Shown here one piece after another: positions 63,285 to 64,000 of a DNA stretch of 64,000 bases. The stretch comes from Amphibacillus sediminis NBRC 103570 (GTDB lineage Bacteria; Bacillota; Bacilli; Bacillales; Amphibacillaceae). Where the stretch lies: NCBI RefSeq assembly GCF_001552275.1, contig NZ_BCQW01000018.1, positions 1-64,000 of the forward strand. Reading direction: 5' to 3'. Positions within the stretch are counted from its first letter, which is position 1, and each line of letters starts with the position of its first letter. The notes beneath the pieces are model-generated. The model searched no databases and had not been told where the DNA came from. It saw only the letters and a program-made list of their open reading frames with translations. Made by a program: the position numbers and the translations under genes.

Positions 63285-63962
63285 ATGAGTAAAACTATTA
63301 TTGATCGACCTTTATATCAAATCGTTAATTATATCTATGCCTTTTTAGTCACCAATTTTTATTTTTTATTATTGATGAGTCCCTTTATTTTTTTCTTTTA
63401 CGCGGCTGAATTTACCGTTAAAAATATACTCATCTACTATATAACATTGATTCCTTTTGGCCCGGCCTTGGCAGCTTTACTCAAAACAATGGATAAACTT
63501 GTTGCTGATAAAATGATTCAACCGTCTAAAGATTATTGGAGCTACTTTGCAAAAAACCTGAAGATAGCGCTTAAATACTGGCTGATCCAATGGACAATTA
63601 TTGTCATCTTAATTATAGATATCTATTATGCTAATCTACATTTTCCTATGCTATCACCTTTTTTTCTGTTTTTAATGGTTGTTTGTATTGTGATAATGTG
63701 TTATGCATTCCCGATATTAACTAAGTTTGAAGTGAAGATAAAGAACTTACTGGTTGTTTCCATTTATGCGATATTTCGTTTTCTCAAAACAACATTATTG
63801 AATGTTTCAACCATCGTAGCATTTGGGATCATCTTTTATGCCTATCCTAGTATTCTAATTCTGTTTTTTATGAGCTTAATATGCTTTTTTATCATGTATA
63901 ATATGCAAACCGTTTTTAAACAGCTGGAGCATCAATTTACTAAAAATGATGATAGAGAATGA
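63285..63962 (+). CDS. DUF624 membrane protein (YesL family)
   Basis: The 225-residue protein has about five membrane helices (around 18-38, 45-65, 98-118, 125-145, 165-195) and the YesL-type pattern PFGPALAALLKTMDKLV after the first pair. YesL proteins are usually encoded beside YesMN kinases and oligosaccharide ABC transporters; their function is not known. ATG 63285 is three bases behind the regulator's stop, so they are co-transcribed. Confidence 0.82.
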   Translation: MSKTIIDRPLYQIVNYIYAFLVTNFYFLLLMSPFIFFFYAAEFTVKNILIYYITLIPFGPALAALLKTMDKLVADKMIQPSKDYWSYFAKNLKIALKYWLIQWTIIVILIIDIYYANLHFPMLSPFFLFLMVVCIVIMCYAFPILTKFEVKIKNLLVVSIYAIFRFLKTTLLNVSTIVAFGIIFYAYPSILILFFMSLICFFIMYNMQTVFKQLEHQFTKNDDRE

Positions 63963-63975
63963 GGTGTTGATAAAA

Positions 63976-64000
63976 ATGACGAAACGAAAGCGTATGATTT
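63976..64000 (+). CDS. start of a further gene, cut by the right edge
   Basis: ATG 63976 follows GAGGTG by nine bases; only MTKRKRMI can be read. By context with YesM/YesN and YesL it may be the sugar-binding lipoprotein of an ABC transporter, but the sequence shows no more. Confidence 0.45.

Overview
The window looks like a chromosomal segment of a low-GC, endospore-forming, flagellated Bacillaceae member. The gene order coiA, pepF, spxH, yjbK/yjbM, NAD kinase, rluD, prpE, (mgtE), fabI, cotO, cotZ follows the Bacillus subtilis yjb region. Spore-coat genes, sigma-D flagellar promoters, a FapR-type operator and RelQ/YjbM all fit. Glycoside hydrolases and the many interspersed repeats suggest a halophilic or alkaliphilic, plant-polysaccharide-using genus such as Amphibacillus or Gracilibacillus, but genus is a guess.

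Layout. 1-5.5 kb is a graveyard of mobile DNA: an IS21-like transposase running off the left edge, a small secreted protein, a group II intron inserted behind a terminator hairpin with a frameshifted reverse transcriptase, an ISL3 transposase relic and an IS66 relic. 5.7-20 kb is the conserved housekeeping/yjb block ending in spore-coat genes. 20-32 kb carries a DUF421 protein, a GNAT acetyltransferase, a chemoreceptor, two SEDS (FtsW/RodA) proteins, a tRNA-Val(GAC), lipoproteins, a DUF368 protein, a macrolide-inducible erm locus with its leader peptide, and a 2-hydroxyacid dehydrogenase. 32.9-42.5 kb is a CRISPR locus. 43.9-48.4 kb holds a two-component system, a zinc membrane peptidase and a phospholipase-D-family synthase. 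48.5-52.6 kb is flaG-fliD-fliS-fliT and hpf. 53-64 kb is a glycan-utilisation locus: ROK repressor, GH3, GH95, YesM/YesN-type sensor and regulator, DUF624 protein, and the first codons of another gene.

The most unusual system is the CRISPR locus. Two arrays (8 and 31 intact repeats) share a type I-C-style 32-nt repeat and near-identical leaders, but the genes between them are a compact type III-like effector operon: a PD-(D/E)XK (DUF6602-like) nuclease, an HD-less Cas10, Csm3-, Csm4- and Csm5-like RAMP proteins, and a Cas6. All six overlap or nearly touch. No Csm2, no CARF effector, no Cas1/Cas2 and no type I-C effector genes are present in the window.

A second theme is two families of short non-coding repeats (here R1, about 180-240 bp, and R2, about 250 bp) scattered in intergenic DNA. 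R2 inserts with duplication of TTTAT/ATAAA, and several R2 copies sit inside or against R1 copies. A filled site at 59.5 kb matches an R1 sequence at 17.4 kb that is uninterrupted at the same position. One R2/R1 pair has landed between an ErmD/ErmK-like attenuation leader (peptide MTQSMRLRFLALNA) and its methyltransferase gene. All identifications come from reading the sequence and from remembered family features; no database search was run.
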